A stretch of 64,000 nucleotides of DNA from Acidobacteriota bacterium (GTDB lineage Bacteria > Acidobacteriota > Thermoanaerobaculia > Multivoradales > Multivoraceae): NCBI GenBank assembly GCA_003388555.1, contig QQVD01000050.1, positions 1-64,000 on the forward strand. Direction: 5' to 3'. Positions 1 to 8,848 of the stretch are shown piece after piece (position 1 is the stretch's first letter; every line of letters begins with the position of its first letter). Both the position numbers and the translations under genes were made by a program. Under the pieces are notes generated by a model that saw nothing but the letters and a program-made list of their open reading frames with translations, was not told where the DNA came from and ran no database searches.

Positions 1-981
1 CACGGTGTAGACGTCGGAGCGCTCGGCGAAGAAGGCGCCGTCCTGCTCGATCTCGGCCTTGGCGCCGGGCGCCAGGATCGACGGGCTCTGGGTGCCGGCG
101 ACCGAGAAGTGCACCGGCAGGTCGGGCACCGGGTTGCCGGCGGCGTCGTAGCCGCGTGCGGCGAAGCGCACCACGTCGCCGGTGCGCACCGTCTCGAAGG
201 CGTCGGGCAGGCGCTCGAGCTCGAAGCGAGCCACCGGGTTGGCCGACACCGAGACCTCGACCGCGGCGGTGCGGGCCTCGCCGTGGGCGCTCAGCGGGGT
301 CTCGCCGGGCGCGTGCAGCTGCAGGTGGCCGAGCGCGTCGACGGTGGCGACCCGGGCATCCGTCGACTCGTAGCGCACCGGCACGTTCTGGCGCACCACG
401 CCGGAGGTGTCGACGATGCGGGTGGCGAGCGGCAGCGTCGTGGCGGTGTAGAGGTTGGCCGGCAGGTCGACGATCTCGATCGTGGCGACCGGCGGATCGG
501 GCACGAAGACGCGGATCTCGGTGCGCAGCAGCGCCTCGGCGCGGCGCGGGCGGTCCTCGGCGTCCTTGGGCACCAGGGCGACGACGGTGAACTCACCGGG
601 CCCGTGCGCCTCCAGCTTGCCGGTGGCGTCGACGCTGACGTTGCGGCGCGAGCGTGAGAAGAAGACGATGGGATGGCCGCTGACCTCTTCGCCGCGGTCG
701 AAGAGCTTGGCTTGCAGGCGGGCGGTGGCGCCGACCTCGAGGGTGAGCTCGTCCGGCTCGACCCGCAGCTCGGCCTCGGAGGTGAGCTCGGGGAGCTCGG
801 CGCCGGTCTCTTCGGCGCCCTCCCCGGTGTCTTCAGCCTCCTCGAGCGCCGCCTCTTCCTGTTCGTCGGGCTCGGGATCCTGGGCGCGCGACGCGGCGGC
901 CGGCGTCAGCAGCAGGGCGGCGGCGAGCAGCGCCGGCGCCGCGAGGAGGCGGAGTCGTCGGTCGTTTGGCTTCACTGTCAT
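1..981 (-). CDS. Secreted Ig-like (Big_2-type) domain protein, C-terminus cut by window edge
   Basis: Open frame from the ATG at 981 to base 1 without a stop (327 codons visible), so the C-terminus lies outside the window. The first 33 residues form a signal peptide: basic start (MTVKPNDRRLR), a long Ala/Leu core, then AAASRAQ. An acidic Glu/Asp-rich linker follows (about residues 34-60). After that come repeated beta-rich segments typical of bacterial Ig-like domains, with phrases such as LTLEVGATARLQA, ATIEIVD and RVATVDALG that recall Big_2 'value varies, constant law' repeats. Role unknown; such modules usually precede a larger surface or periplasmic domain. It is transcribed divergently from the histidine kinase. 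No strong ribosome site is seen before the ATG. Confidence 0.75.
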   Translation of the reverse strand, partial: MTVKPNDRRLRLLAAPALLAAALLLTPAAASRAQDPEPDEQEEAALEEAEDTGEGAEETGAELPELTSEAELRVEPDELTLEVGATARLQAKLFDRGEEVSGHPIVFFSRSRRNVSVDATGKLEAHGPGEFTVVALVPKDAEDRPRRAEALLRTEIRVFVPDPPVATIEIVDLPANLYTATTLPLATRIVDTSGVVRQNVPVRYESTDARVATVDALGHLQLHAPGETPLSAHGEARTAAVEVSVSANPVARFELERLPDAFETVRTGDVVRFAARGYDAAGNPVPDLPVHFSVAGTQSPSILAPGAKAEIEQDGAFFAERSDVYTV

Positions 982-1274
982 CGCTGTCTCGTGGCGGAGG
1001 CTGACGGGGAGGACGGGAGGTCGGGGAGGATCTGGGAAGACCTGCGCATTCGCTTGAGGACGATGGCGCGTCGGACTGTGTTTCGGGCACGGTTCTGGGA
1101 CCCTGCGCCGCGGCGCAGAGCCCTTCCGAGGGGCCGCCGAATCTACCAGCCGCCGGCTCTGCCGCTGCGACGGCCGAGGCCCCGCGCGCTGGTGACGCAG
1201 CGGAAGCGCCGCTATGCTGGTCGGCCCGACATCCCCATCGAAGGTCCCCCGATCCCGCGACGCTGGGTCGACTC
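982..1274. promoter_or_regulatory. Divergent intergenic region, weak promoter candidate
   Basis: 293 bases between the divergent starts at 981 and 1275. The only promoter-like element I see is TATGCT at 1213-1218 on the plus strand, 56 bases before the kinase start, with a poor GTGACG at 1192-1197 as possible -35 (15-bp spacer). No RNA gene, repeat or conserved ORF is evident. Confidence 0.3.
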
Positions 1275-3956
1275 GTGACTGCCCTCATCGAACAGCAGCG
1301 GCCGGCGCCGCCTCGACGTCTCGTCCTGTGGCTGGTGCTGGGCGGACTGGTGCTCACCTACGGTGTGCTGTCGCACAGCGGTGTGCTGAGCGCTGCGGCC
1401 GTCGCCGCCGTGCGCGACGCGGCGATGGTGCTGGCCTCGCTGGCGGCGGGGCTGCTCTCCGTCGCCACCGCCAGGCGCCATCCGCCGCGGTCGTCGCTGC
1501 GCTGGGCCTGGTACGCCTTCGCCGGCGGCGCCTTCTCCTGGCTGGGCGGCATCACCTACCTGCTCCTGCGTGACGTTGTCGGAGGCCGTCTCGCGGCGCT
1601 GCCCGAGATCGCCAACTGGCTCTTCTTCGGCCTCGCGCCCGGCTTCGCCATCGGCACCTACCTGCTGCGCGCCGAAGCGCCGACCCAGCTGCGGGCGCTG
1701 AAGCGGCTCACCGACCTCGGCCTCGTCGCCAGCGCGATGCTCGTCGTCTCGGTGCTCATCCTCATGGAGCCGATCCTCGGCTCCGGCGTCGAGACCCGCT
1801 TCGTCGTCTCGGCGGTGGTCGACCCCGCCGCCTTCCTCTCGGCGACGCTCTTCCTGGTGGCCGTGGTCTGGTTCCGCGACCTCGGCCATCGTCGCGGCGT
1901 GGGTCTGCTGCTCCTGGCCTCGATCGCGGTGCACAGCATCGGCGTGCTGGTCTTCTTCCGCCGGGTGCTGGCCGAGATGCCCGGGGTGGTCGACATGGGT
2001 GTGTTCTGGCTCGCCGGCTTCGCGCTGCACGTGGCGGCGGCCTTCGAGCATCGGGACCTGGCGGCGCCGCCGGCGGACCGGCGTCGCCACGCCCGCAAGA
2101 GGCTGCAGATGGCCGAAGCGGTGCTGCCGGCCGTCTGCCTGTTCGCGATGGTCTGCGCCATCGTGGCCTTCCGCGCCGCGATCACCCCGCGCGTCATCAC
2201 GGTGGCCGGCGTGTTCGGTCTCTGCTTCGCGCTGCTGCTGGCGCTGCGCGAGTGGCTCGCCTACCGCTCCGAGCGCGATCTCTACGACCGGCTCGAGCGC
2301 TCGACAGCGGTCGCCCGCCACCTGCAGTCGGCTAGCCCGGCGGTGCTCTTCGTGGCGCCCCTGGAGGCGCCGTACGAGCCCAGGTCGGTGACCGAGAACG
2401 CCGAGGCGGAGTTCGGCATCGCGGCCGCAGACCCGTGGCGCTGGTCGGAGCGGGTGCACCCGGAGGACCTGCCGCGCCTGCTGCGGGCCCTGGAGCGTGT
2501 GGTGGAAGAGGGCCACGCGACGCTCGAATACCGGCTGCGCGAGGGCGATGGCGAGCACCGCTGGGTGTACCAGCGCGCCCTGCGCACCGCGCTGCTCGGT
2601 GAGGGAGAGGAGGAGATCGTCGGCTCGATCGTCGACATCGCCGAGCGCAAGGAGATCGAGCGCCGGATGCTCGAGAACCAGAGGTTGGAGGCGCTGGGCA
2701 GGCTGTCCGGTGGCATCGCGCACGACTTCAACAACCTGCTCACGGCGGTGCTCGGCTACACCGAGCTCGAGCTGCTTCAGGCCGCCCAGCGCGGAGGATC
2801 GAGCGAGAACCTCGAGCTGATCCGCGGCGCGGCACAGCGGGCGGCGAAACTCACCTCTCAGCTGCTCGCCTTCGGCCGCAAGCAGACGCTGGCCGTGGAG
2901 CCGATCGACGTCTGCGACACGGTGCGGCAGATGGCGACGATGGTGAAGTCGGTAATCGGCTCGCGCATCGAGCTCGAGGTGGTCGTGCCGCCGCAGGGCG
3001 CCGCCATCGTGGTCGCCGACGCGGCGCAGCTCGAGCAGGTGGTGATGAACCTGATCCTCAACGCGCGCGACGCGATGCCGAAGGGTGGGAGGATCGTGGT
3101 CGCGGTCGAGCGGCTGGCGTCGTACCAGCCGCACGACCGTCAGAGTCGCGAGGAAGCGGCGCGCCGCAAGGCCCCAGGCTGGGTGGTGCTCAGCGTCACC
3201 GACAACGGCACCGGGATGGACGAGGCGGTGGCCTCGCGCGTGTTCGAGCCCTTCTACACCACCAAGCCGGTGGGTGCGGGCACTGGTCTCGGCCTGGCCA
3301 TGATCCACGGAGTGGTGCGCCAGCACGGCGGCTTCGTCGAGCTCGACACCGAGCTCGGCAGGGGCACCTGCTTCCGCGTCGTGCTGCCGGCCGCCCCCGG
3401 TTCGCTGTCGCCGAGTGGCGAGGTCGCCGTGGTGCTGCCCGAGGCGTTGTCGCAGGGGCACGAGACAGTTCTGGTGGTCGACGCCGAGAACGCGGTGCGG
3501 AGCCTGGTGCGGGACGCGCTGCAGCCGGCCGGCTACCGGGTGCTCTGCGCCGCCAGCGGCGACGAGGCGCTCGAGCAGGCAGAGCAGGCGGATCGCCGCA
3601 TCGACGTCGCGCTGGTCGACGAGCGCCTGGCGGGGATCGACGCTCCCGAGCTGGCGCGGCGGCTGCGGGCCCGTCGCCCCGACCTGCAGGTGATCTACAC
3701 CTCCACCCGCGTCGCCGAGCGGCTGGGTGGCTCCGGAGCTCGCCACGTCGAGCCGGTGCTCGCCAAGCCGATCTCGCTCGCCACCCTCGAGCAGACCCTG
3801 CGCTCGGCGCTCGATCGCCGTTTCGGCGTCGCGCCGTCGGCGCCAGGCGCCGATGAGCGAGACGACGACGCTTCCGACAGTGGGGCGCTGCACGTTCTGG
3901 AGAGAGAGCCCGGTCGGGAGACGACGCCCACCAACCAGCCGACGGAGAACCGATGA
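1275..3956 (+). CDS. Membrane-bound hybrid sensor histidine kinase (7TM-PAS-HisKA-HATPase-REC)
   Basis: GTG start, 893 aa. Residues about 15-345 hold a series of hydrophobic helices, a membrane sensor domain. A PAS_3-like fold follows (about 350-460, ending in GSIVDIAERKE). The phospho-acceptor box GGIAHDFNNLL (His near 483) belongs to the NtrB-like HisKA class. The ATPase domain shows N-box NLILNARDAM, G1 DNGTGM and G2 GTGLGLAM. A C-terminal receiver (about 735-850) keeps the phospho-acceptor Asp in LVDERLAG and Lys in AKPI, but its acidic pocket reads VDAE rather than VDDE, so one acidic metal ligand is replaced. No DNA-binding response regulator is adjacent, so output is unknown. The stop overlaps the SDR start by ATGA, implying coupled translation. 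Confidence 0.9.
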   Translation: MTALIEQQRPAPPRRLVLWLVLGGLVLTYGVLSHSGVLSAAAVAAVRDAAMVLASLAAGLLSVATARRHPPRSSLRWAWYAFAGGAFSWLGGITYLLLRDVVGGRLAALPEIANWLFFGLAPGFAIGTYLLRAEAPTQLRALKRLTDLGLVASAMLVVSVLILMEPILGSGVETRFVVSAVVDPAAFLSATLFLVAVVWFRDLGHRRGVGLLLLASIAVHSIGVLVFFRRVLAEMPGVVDMGVFWLAGFALHVAAAFEHRDLAAPPADRRRHARKRLQMAEAVLPAVCLFAMVCAIVAFRAAITPRVITVAGVFGLCFALLLALREWLAYRSERDLYDRLERSTAVARHLQSASPAVLFVAPLEAPYEPRSVTENAEAEFGIAAADPWRWSERVHPEDLPRLLRALERVVEEGHATLEYRLREGDGEHRWVYQRALRTALLGEGEEEIVGSIVDIAERKEIERRMLENQRLEALGRLSGGIAHDFNNLLTAVLGYTELELLQAAQRGGSSENLELIRGAAQRAAKLTSQLLAFGRKQTLAVEPIDVCDTVRQMATMVKSVIGSRIELEVVVPPQGAAIVVADAAQLEQVVMNLILNARDAMPKGGRIVVAVERLASYQPHDRQSREEAARRKAPGWVVLSVTDNGTGMDEAVASRVFEPFYTTKPVGAGTGLGLAMIHGVVRQHGGFVELDTELGRGTCFRVVLPAAPGSLSPSGEVAVVLPEALSQGHETVLVVDAENAVRSLVRDALQPAGYRVLCAASGDEALEQAEQADRRIDVALVDERLAGIDAPELARRLRARRPDLQVIYTSTRVAERLGGSGARHVEPVLAKPISLATLEQTLRSALDRRFGVAPSAPGADERDDDASDSGALHVLEREPGRETTPTNQPTENR

Positions 3957-4798
3957 CGGATCGAGCCAGCTCGCGAGCAAGACTGCAGGACAAGGTCTGC
4001 CTGATCACCGGTGCCGGCAGGGGGCTGGGGGCGGCGATCGCCCGCCGCTACCGCGACGAGGGCGCGGTGGTGCTGGTCAACGACGTCGACGGGGCGAACG
4101 CCGAGTCGGTGGCGCAGGAGCTCGACGCACGCTTCTACGTCGCCGACGTCTCCGATCCCGGAGCGGTGCGCGGGATGTTCGCCGAGGCGCTCGCCGCGGC
4201 GGGGCGGATCGACGTGGTGGTCAACAACGCCGGGATCAGCGGCATCGAGGGCGACGACGAGAAGTCGCGCGAGCGCCAGCTGCTCTCGGTGCGCCAGGCC
4301 GAGGAGGTCGCGGCGGGAGGACCGATCGAGACCCACGTCGACGTCACCCCGACGCTGAGCGACGAGGAGTGGCGGCGGATGATCGCGGTGCACCTCGACG
4401 GCACCTTCTACTGCTGCCGCGAGGCGCTCGCGATCATGAACCGCCAGGGCTCCGGGTCGCTGATCAACATGGGCTCGATCATGGGCACCTCCGGCGGCGC
4501 CGGGGCGCCCCACTACTGCGCCGCCAAGGCCGGCATCCTGGGACTGACCCGGGCGTTGGCGCGGGAGGGCGCCAGTCGCGGCATCCGGGTCAACGCGATC
4601 GCGCCGGGGTGGATCGACACCGACATGACGGCGCCGCTCGAGATCATGCGGCCGTTGATCGTGGCCCAGACGCCGCTGCAGCGCTTCGGCGACGCCGACG
4701 ACATCGCCTGGGCGGCGGTCTACCTGGCCAGCGACGAGGCGAAGTTCGTCACCGGCCAGGTGCTGTCGCCGAATGGCGGCTGGCACATGAGCCAGTAG
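3953..4798 (+). CDS. Short-chain dehydrogenase/reductase (SDR)
   Basis: 281 aa. The ATG overlaps the kinase stop in ATGA, so the start is well fixed. Classical SDR signatures: cofactor loop TGAGRGLG (residues about 17-24), NNAG motif (about 86-89), catalytic Ser in MGSIMG, Tyr-x3-Lys in YCAAK (about 188-192), and the C-terminal PGWIDTDM. The reaction is NAD(P)H-linked interconversion of an alcohol and a ketone, probably cytoplasmic; the substrate cannot be told. An insertion between the NNAG motif and the Ser (about 95-130, acidic and charged) is longer than in the FabG type. Co-transcription with a sensor kinase is unusual and gives no clear functional hint. Confidence 0.9.
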   Translation: MTDRASSRARLQDKVCLITGAGRGLGAAIARRYRDEGAVVLVNDVDGANAESVAQELDARFYVADVSDPGAVRGMFAEALAAAGRIDVVVNNAGISGIEGDDEKSRERQLLSVRQAEEVAAGGPIETHVDVTPTLSDEEWRRMIAVHLDGTFYCCREALAIMNRQGSGSLINMGSIMGTSGGAGAPHYCAAKAGILGLTRALAREGASRGIRVNAIAPGWIDTDMTAPLEIMRPLIVAQTPLQRFGDADDIAWAAVYLASDEAKFVTGQVLSPNGGWHMSQ

Positions 4799-4831
4799 TC
4801 GTGCGGTCTGGGCTCGGCCGAGCGCGTCCGC

Positions 4832-6367
4832 TCAGGTGGCGAGCTCGGGCACCGACCGGTGGCGCTGCGCCAGGATGCGCAGCAGCTCGGCGGTGAGCTG
4901 GCGCGCCTCGCGGCGCACCCAGCGCGACGACCGGCCGCCGACGAGGCGCACCGAGAAGGCGACGTCGGCCGCCGACGCCCGGCCCTCGCCGGTGTGGCCC
5001 TCGCCGGTGTAACCGATGTAGTTGACGTGGAAGCCCTCGTTCCAGGTGCGTCCGGTGCCGGTCTTCATCGCCACCGGCAGTCCCCAGGGAGCGACGCCGT
5101 TGGCGGTGCCCCCCGAACGCACCACGCCGCGCATCGAGCGCTGCAGCAGGGGCAGCACGTCGGGCTCGATCAGCACCTCGCCGTCGAAGCGGCCGAGGTC
5201 GGCGCCCAGCGACGAGCTGGCGAGCGGGTCGGCCTCTACGAGAGGTCGGCCGAGGGCGCGCGCCGAACGGCCGGTGCGCCCGGTGCGTGAGCGCAGCAGC
5301 CGCGCCGGTCGCCAGACGCCGTCGACCATGGTGCGGGCCAGCAGGGCGGCGTGCAGCGGCGTGATCTCGACGTGGTTGAGCCCCACCGAGAGGTCGCCGA
5401 ACTGACGTGCGCTCAGCGCCGTCTCGGGCACGTAGCCGAGGCGCGCCTCGCCGGCGCCGGCGAGCCGGAAGCCGAAGCGCTCGTACTCGGCGAGCAGCCG
5501 TTCGGGCCCGATGCGGCGACCGAGCTCGGCGAAGGCGACGTTGCAGCTGCTCGCCATGGCGTCGTCGAGCCCGAGCAGGGCGCCCTGCACCGAGGGGCAC
5601 CAGAGCGGCTCGCGTCCGAAACGCACGGCGCCGTCGCAGCGCATCGCGGCGATCTCGCTGTCGGCGTCGAGGCCGGCGCGGTAGGTGGCGTTGGTGGTGA
5701 TCAGCTTGGCGATCGAAGCGGGCTCGCGCTGCTGGAGGAGGGCCTGGTGGGTGGGGCCCTCGGGAGCGGTGGAGACCGCCGCGAGGAGCTCGCCGGAGTG
5801 CGCCGAGAGGACCACGACGGTGCCTGCCGCGGAGCGGCTGCGCAGGCCCTCGACGGCACGCGCCAGGGGTTCGGAGAGGTCGCGCGAGAGGCGCAGGTCG
5901 AGGGTGGTGCGTGCCGCGGCGCCCGGCTCGAGCGCATCGAGCGCCTCGACCAGGACCTGGGGCACCAGCTCGGCCGGGGCGGCGACCGCGCCCTCGGCCA
6001 GGATCGGCCGGCCGTGGCGGTCGAACAGCCGCCTGACGCCGTCGTCGCGCGCTTCGTCGCGCAGCCGCGACGTCCAGCCCCCCAGCTGCTGCTGGCGTTC
6101 CGGCGGCAGGGTGGCGATCGCGTCGAGCGCCGCGGCGAAGCGGCCCTCGGTGAGCGCCCGGCGCAGCAGCAGCGGCTGCAGGCCCGGCGACTGCTGCAGC
6201 TGCTCGGCGAGCGGCGCAGCCTCCCCGCCGCCCGACACCATGCGCTCGAGCATCGCGAGCTCGAGATCGGAGCGCCCGGCGATGCGCTCGGCGCTCATCC
6301 AGAAGCCGGTGCAGACACAGCTGCACAGGGCGAGGAGGAATCCGGTTCTCAGCAGCGCGTGCGGCAT
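4832..6367 (-). CDS. Penicillin-binding protein-like transpeptidase
   Basis: 511 aa with an N-terminal hydrophobic segment containing three Cys (residues 5-25), a signal peptide or anchor. The C-terminal two thirds is a transpeptidase domain with all three active-site motifs: SIAK (Ser218, Lys221), SCN (274-276) and KTG (435-437). It lacks a glycosyltransferase module and a recognisable PBP dimerisation domain, so it resembles FtsI/PBP2-like class B proteins of the MrdA/PbpA type, though the N-terminal part (40-170) is Ala/Leu/Arg-rich and unrecognised. Expected role is peptidoglycan cross-linking in the periplasm. It is convergent with the SDR. A TAACAT box at 6415-6420 (minus) could be its -10. 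Confidence 0.85.
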   Translation of the reverse strand: MPHALLRTGFLLALCSCVCTGFWMSAERIAGRSDLELAMLERMVSGGGEAAPLAEQLQQSPGLQPLLLRRALTEGRFAAALDAIATLPPERQQQLGGWTSRLRDEARDDGVRRLFDRHGRPILAEGAVAAPAELVPQVLVEALDALEPGAAARTTLDLRLSRDLSEPLARAVEGLRSRSAAGTVVVLSAHSGELLAAVSTAPEGPTHQALLQQREPASIAKLITTNATYRAGLDADSEIAAMRCDGAVRFGREPLWCPSVQGALLGLDDAMASSCNVAFAELGRRIGPERLLAEYERFGFRLAGAGEARLGYVPETALSARQFGDLSVGLNHVEITPLHAALLARTMVDGVWRPARLLRSRTGRTGRSARALGRPLVEADPLASSSLGADLGRFDGEVLIEPDVLPLLQRSMRGVVRSGGTANGVAPWGLPVAMKTGTGRTWNEGFHVNYIGYTGEGHTGEGRASAADVAFSVRLVGGRSSRWVRREARQLTAELLRILAQRHRSVPELAT

Positions 6368-6435
6368 CGTCGGTGCGAGGGTCGGGAGTGCTGTCGTCGC
6401 GGCGGTTTGCTGCGATGTTATCGGCAGCGGCGCCT

Positions 6436-7578
6436 TCAGATGCCCACCGCAGCCGCCACCCGCTCGAAGCGGGGATCGCCGTCGAGGGAACGCAGGCCCG
6501 GGCGGGTGCGCAGGTAGACGAGGCCGGGGTCGCGGATCTCCAGCGCCTGCTCGACCAGATCGAGCGCCGCGCTGCGGTCGTCGAGGCCGAGGCGGGCCAG
6601 CGCCTGGTAGAGCGGCGGCACGAACTCGCGGGTGGCGCGCTGGTCGAGCTCGGCGATCGCCGCCTCGGCCCGCTCGCGCTCACCCAGCTTGCCGGCGGCG
6701 TGGGCGAGACCGGCGGTGCTGCGGGCGTCGCCGCCGCTGAGCTCGCCGGCCCTGACGAAGGCGTCACGGGCCGCCTCGAGATGTCGGCGCCGCGCCTCGG
6801 GGTCTGCCTCGACCTGTGTGCCCTCGGCCGCGGCCAGCTCGAGCAGGCCGAGCTCGCGGTGGCCCAGCGCCACCTCCGGGTGGGCCTCGAGCACCGCCGC
6901 GACCTGGACACGCGCCTGCTCGAGCCGGTCGGCGGCGACCAGCAGGGTGACCGTCTTGGTCTCGAGCAGGCGCGAGGCGTAGCCGCTCGCGGCGCGCCCC
7001 TCCTCGACCCGCTGCAGCGCTTCGTCGTGGCGCCCTTCGGCGGAGAGCATCATCGCCCACCACAGGTGCGCGGTGGAGAGCCCTGGGTCGAGGCTGATGG
7101 CGCGTTCGAAGGAGACGGCGGCGCCGTCGAAGTCCCAGCTCCACAGGTAGCGCACGAGGCCCTGGACGGCGTGGGTCCTGGCGTCTTCGGGGGCCAGCTC
7201 GAGGGCCTGTGCCGCGGCCTGCTCGGCGCGCGGCATCGTCTCGGCCGGCGGCAGCAGCGAGTAGAGGCCGACCAGGGCCGAGGCCTCGGCGAGACCGGCC
7301 GCGGCGACCGCACGCTGCACCTCGGTCAGCTCGGGATCGGCGAGCAGCCGTTCGAAGTCGTCGATGCTGGCCAGCAGGTTCTCGCCCGCGCGGCTGGCCA
7401 GCAGGCGCTGCGCCGCCTCGAGGCGGCTCGCGGCGTCGGCGCCGGACGACTCGCCGGATGCCGCGGTCGGATCCGGCGCCGCGCCGGGCTCGGGAGCCGC
7501 GCAGCCCCCGGCCGCCAGCAGCGCCGCGAGCAGTGCGGCGCCGGTGAGCTGCCGCGCCCCCGAAGCGAGCCGTGTCAC
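6436..7578 (-). CDS. TPR-repeat lipoprotein
   Basis: 380 aa from a GTG that overlaps the upstream acyl-CoA dehydrogenase stop (GTGA at 7575-7578). A lipobox (LLAAGGC, Cys26) follows a short basic N-terminus, so the mature protein should be lipid-anchored. The rest is Ala/Leu/Glu-rich alpha-helical tetratricopeptide repeats, for example RTHAVQGLVRYLWSW and STAHLWWAMMLSAEGRHDEAL. TPR proteins are scaffolds; no catalytic motif is seen. Coupling to fatty-acid oxidation genes suggests co-expression rather than a defined role. Confidence 0.8.
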   Translation of the reverse strand: MTRLASGARQLTGAALLAALLAAGGCAAPEPGAAPDPTAASGESSGADAASRLEAAQRLLASRAGENLLASIDDFERLLADPELTEVQRAVAAAGLAEASALVGLYSLLPPAETMPRAEQAAAQALELAPEDARTHAVQGLVRYLWSWDFDGAAVSFERAISLDPGLSTAHLWWAMMLSAEGRHDEALQRVEEGRAASGYASRLLETKTVTLLVAADRLEQARVQVAAVLEAHPEVALGHRELGLLELAAAEGTQVEADPEARRRHLEAARDAFVRAGELSGGDARSTAGLAHAAGKLGERERAEAAIAELDQRATREFVPPLYQALARLGLDDRSAALDLVEQALEIRDPGLVYLRTRPGLRSLDGDPRFERVAAAVGI

Positions 7579-8804
7579 GAGCCGGACGGGATCTCGTTGA
7601 ACGGCTTGTCGCGGTCGACCCTGATGTCGCCGGGCAGCCCGAGCACGCGCTCGGCGATGATGTTGCGCAGGATCTCGTCGGTGCCGCCGGCGATGCGCAG
7701 TCCGGGCGCGTAGAGGTAGCCGCTCTGGAAGAGCGCGTCGGAGAGGGTCTGCTGCGGGTCGGTGAGGATGCCCGCCATGTCGAGCAGATCGGCACCGTAG
7801 GAGGAGACCTCCTGCAGCTTGGGGGCGCTGACCACCTTGGCGATCGACGACTCCGGTCCCGGCGTCTCACCGCGCGCCAGGGCGGTCATCGAGCGCGAGC
7901 GGATGTGGGTGAGCCCGGCGGCCTCGACGTACCACTCGGCGATCCTGGCGCGGGTCGCCGGGTCCTCGAGCGCCGGTCGTCCCTCCAGCTCGACGCCGCG
8001 CGCCAGCGCGAGCAGATCGGCGGCGTCCGGCGGCGGCGCGCCACCGACGGCGAGGCGCTCGTTCATCAGCGTGGTCAGCGACACCTGCCAGCCGGCGCCG
8101 ACCTCGCCGAGACGCTGCGAGTCGGGGATGCGCACGTTGGTGAAGTAGACCTCGTTGAAGTCGGAGGCGCCGGAGATCTGCTTGATCGGCCGCACCTCGA
8201 CACCGGGCGAGCGCATGTCGAGGAAGAAGTAGGTCAGGCCCTTGTGCTTGGGCAGGGTGGGGTCGTGGCGGGTGACCAGGATGCCGTAGTCGGAGTAGTG
8301 GGCGCCGGAGGTCCACACCTTCTGACCGTTGACCACCCACTCGTCGCCGTCGCGCTCGGCGCGGGTGCGCAGACCGGCGAGGTCGGAGCCGGCTCCGGGC
8401 TCGGAGAAGAGCTGGCACCAGACCTCTTCGCCGCGCACCATCGGCGGCACATGGCGCTGCTTCTGCTCCTCGCTGGCGTAGGCCATCATCGTCGGGGCGC
8501 ACATGCCGAGGCCGATCGAGAAGAAGCCGGTCGGCACGTCGTACTTCGCCTCCTCCTGCTCGTAGATCACCGTGTGGATGATCGGCGCGCCCTGGCCGCC
8601 GTACTCCTTCGGGAAGTGCATGCAGGCGTAGCCGGCGTCGGCCTTCTTCTGCTGCCACTGCTTGGCCATCTCGAGGCCGCGGTCGGAGTCGATGCGGCGG
8701 TTCAGCGAGCGCTTGCTGCCGGTCTTGGCCTCGGCGTTGGCGGCCAGCCAGGTGCGCACCTCGGCGCGGAAGGCGGCCTGCTCGGGGGTGTCGTTGAAGT
8801 CCAT
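7575..8804 (-). CDS. Acyl-CoA dehydrogenase, second of an adjacent pair
   Basis: 409 aa from the ATG at 8804 (MDFNDTPEQ), the usual start of this family. It catalyses FAD-dependent alpha,beta-desaturation of an acyl-CoA. Seen: N-terminal helical domain, the FAD/substrate loop with QLFSEPGAGSDLA (about residues 125-137), WVVNGQKVWTSGAHY, and the C-terminal AGGTDEILRN. The position of the MCAD catalytic Glu (YEGT) is AGGT here, so the base must lie elsewhere or be supplied by the partner. It lies 44 bases downstream of a second dehydrogenase and overlaps the TPR lipoprotein. Pairs like this (for example FadE28/FadE29) form heteromers. Confidence 0.9.
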   Translation of the reverse strand: MDFNDTPEQAAFRAEVRTWLAANAEAKTGSKRSLNRRIDSDRGLEMAKQWQQKKADAGYACMHFPKEYGGQGAPIIHTVIYEQEEAKYDVPTGFFSIGLGMCAPTMMAYASEEQKQRHVPPMVRGEEVWCQLFSEPGAGSDLAGLRTRAERDGDEWVVNGQKVWTSGAHYSDYGILVTRHDPTLPKHKGLTYFFLDMRSPGVEVRPIKQISGASDFNEVYFTNVRIPDSQRLGEVGAGWQVSLTTLMNERLAVGGAPPPDAADLLALARGVELEGRPALEDPATRARIAEWYVEAAGLTHIRSRSMTALARGETPGPESSIAKVVSAPKLQEVSSYGADLLDMAGILTDPQQTLSDALFQSGYLYAPGLRIAGGTDEILRNIIAERVLGLPGDIRVDRDKPFNEIPSGS

Positions 8805-8848
8805 CTCCGTCCTCTCGATTCTCGGTTTGCCGTGGCTGGGCGGCCGGC

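Noticed and set aside
1212-3980. A 922-residue open frame antisense to the histidine kinase
   Set aside because: It is a shadow of the high-G+C coding frame: Arg/His/Gly-rich, no domain, no start context. The opposite strand has all kinase motifs.
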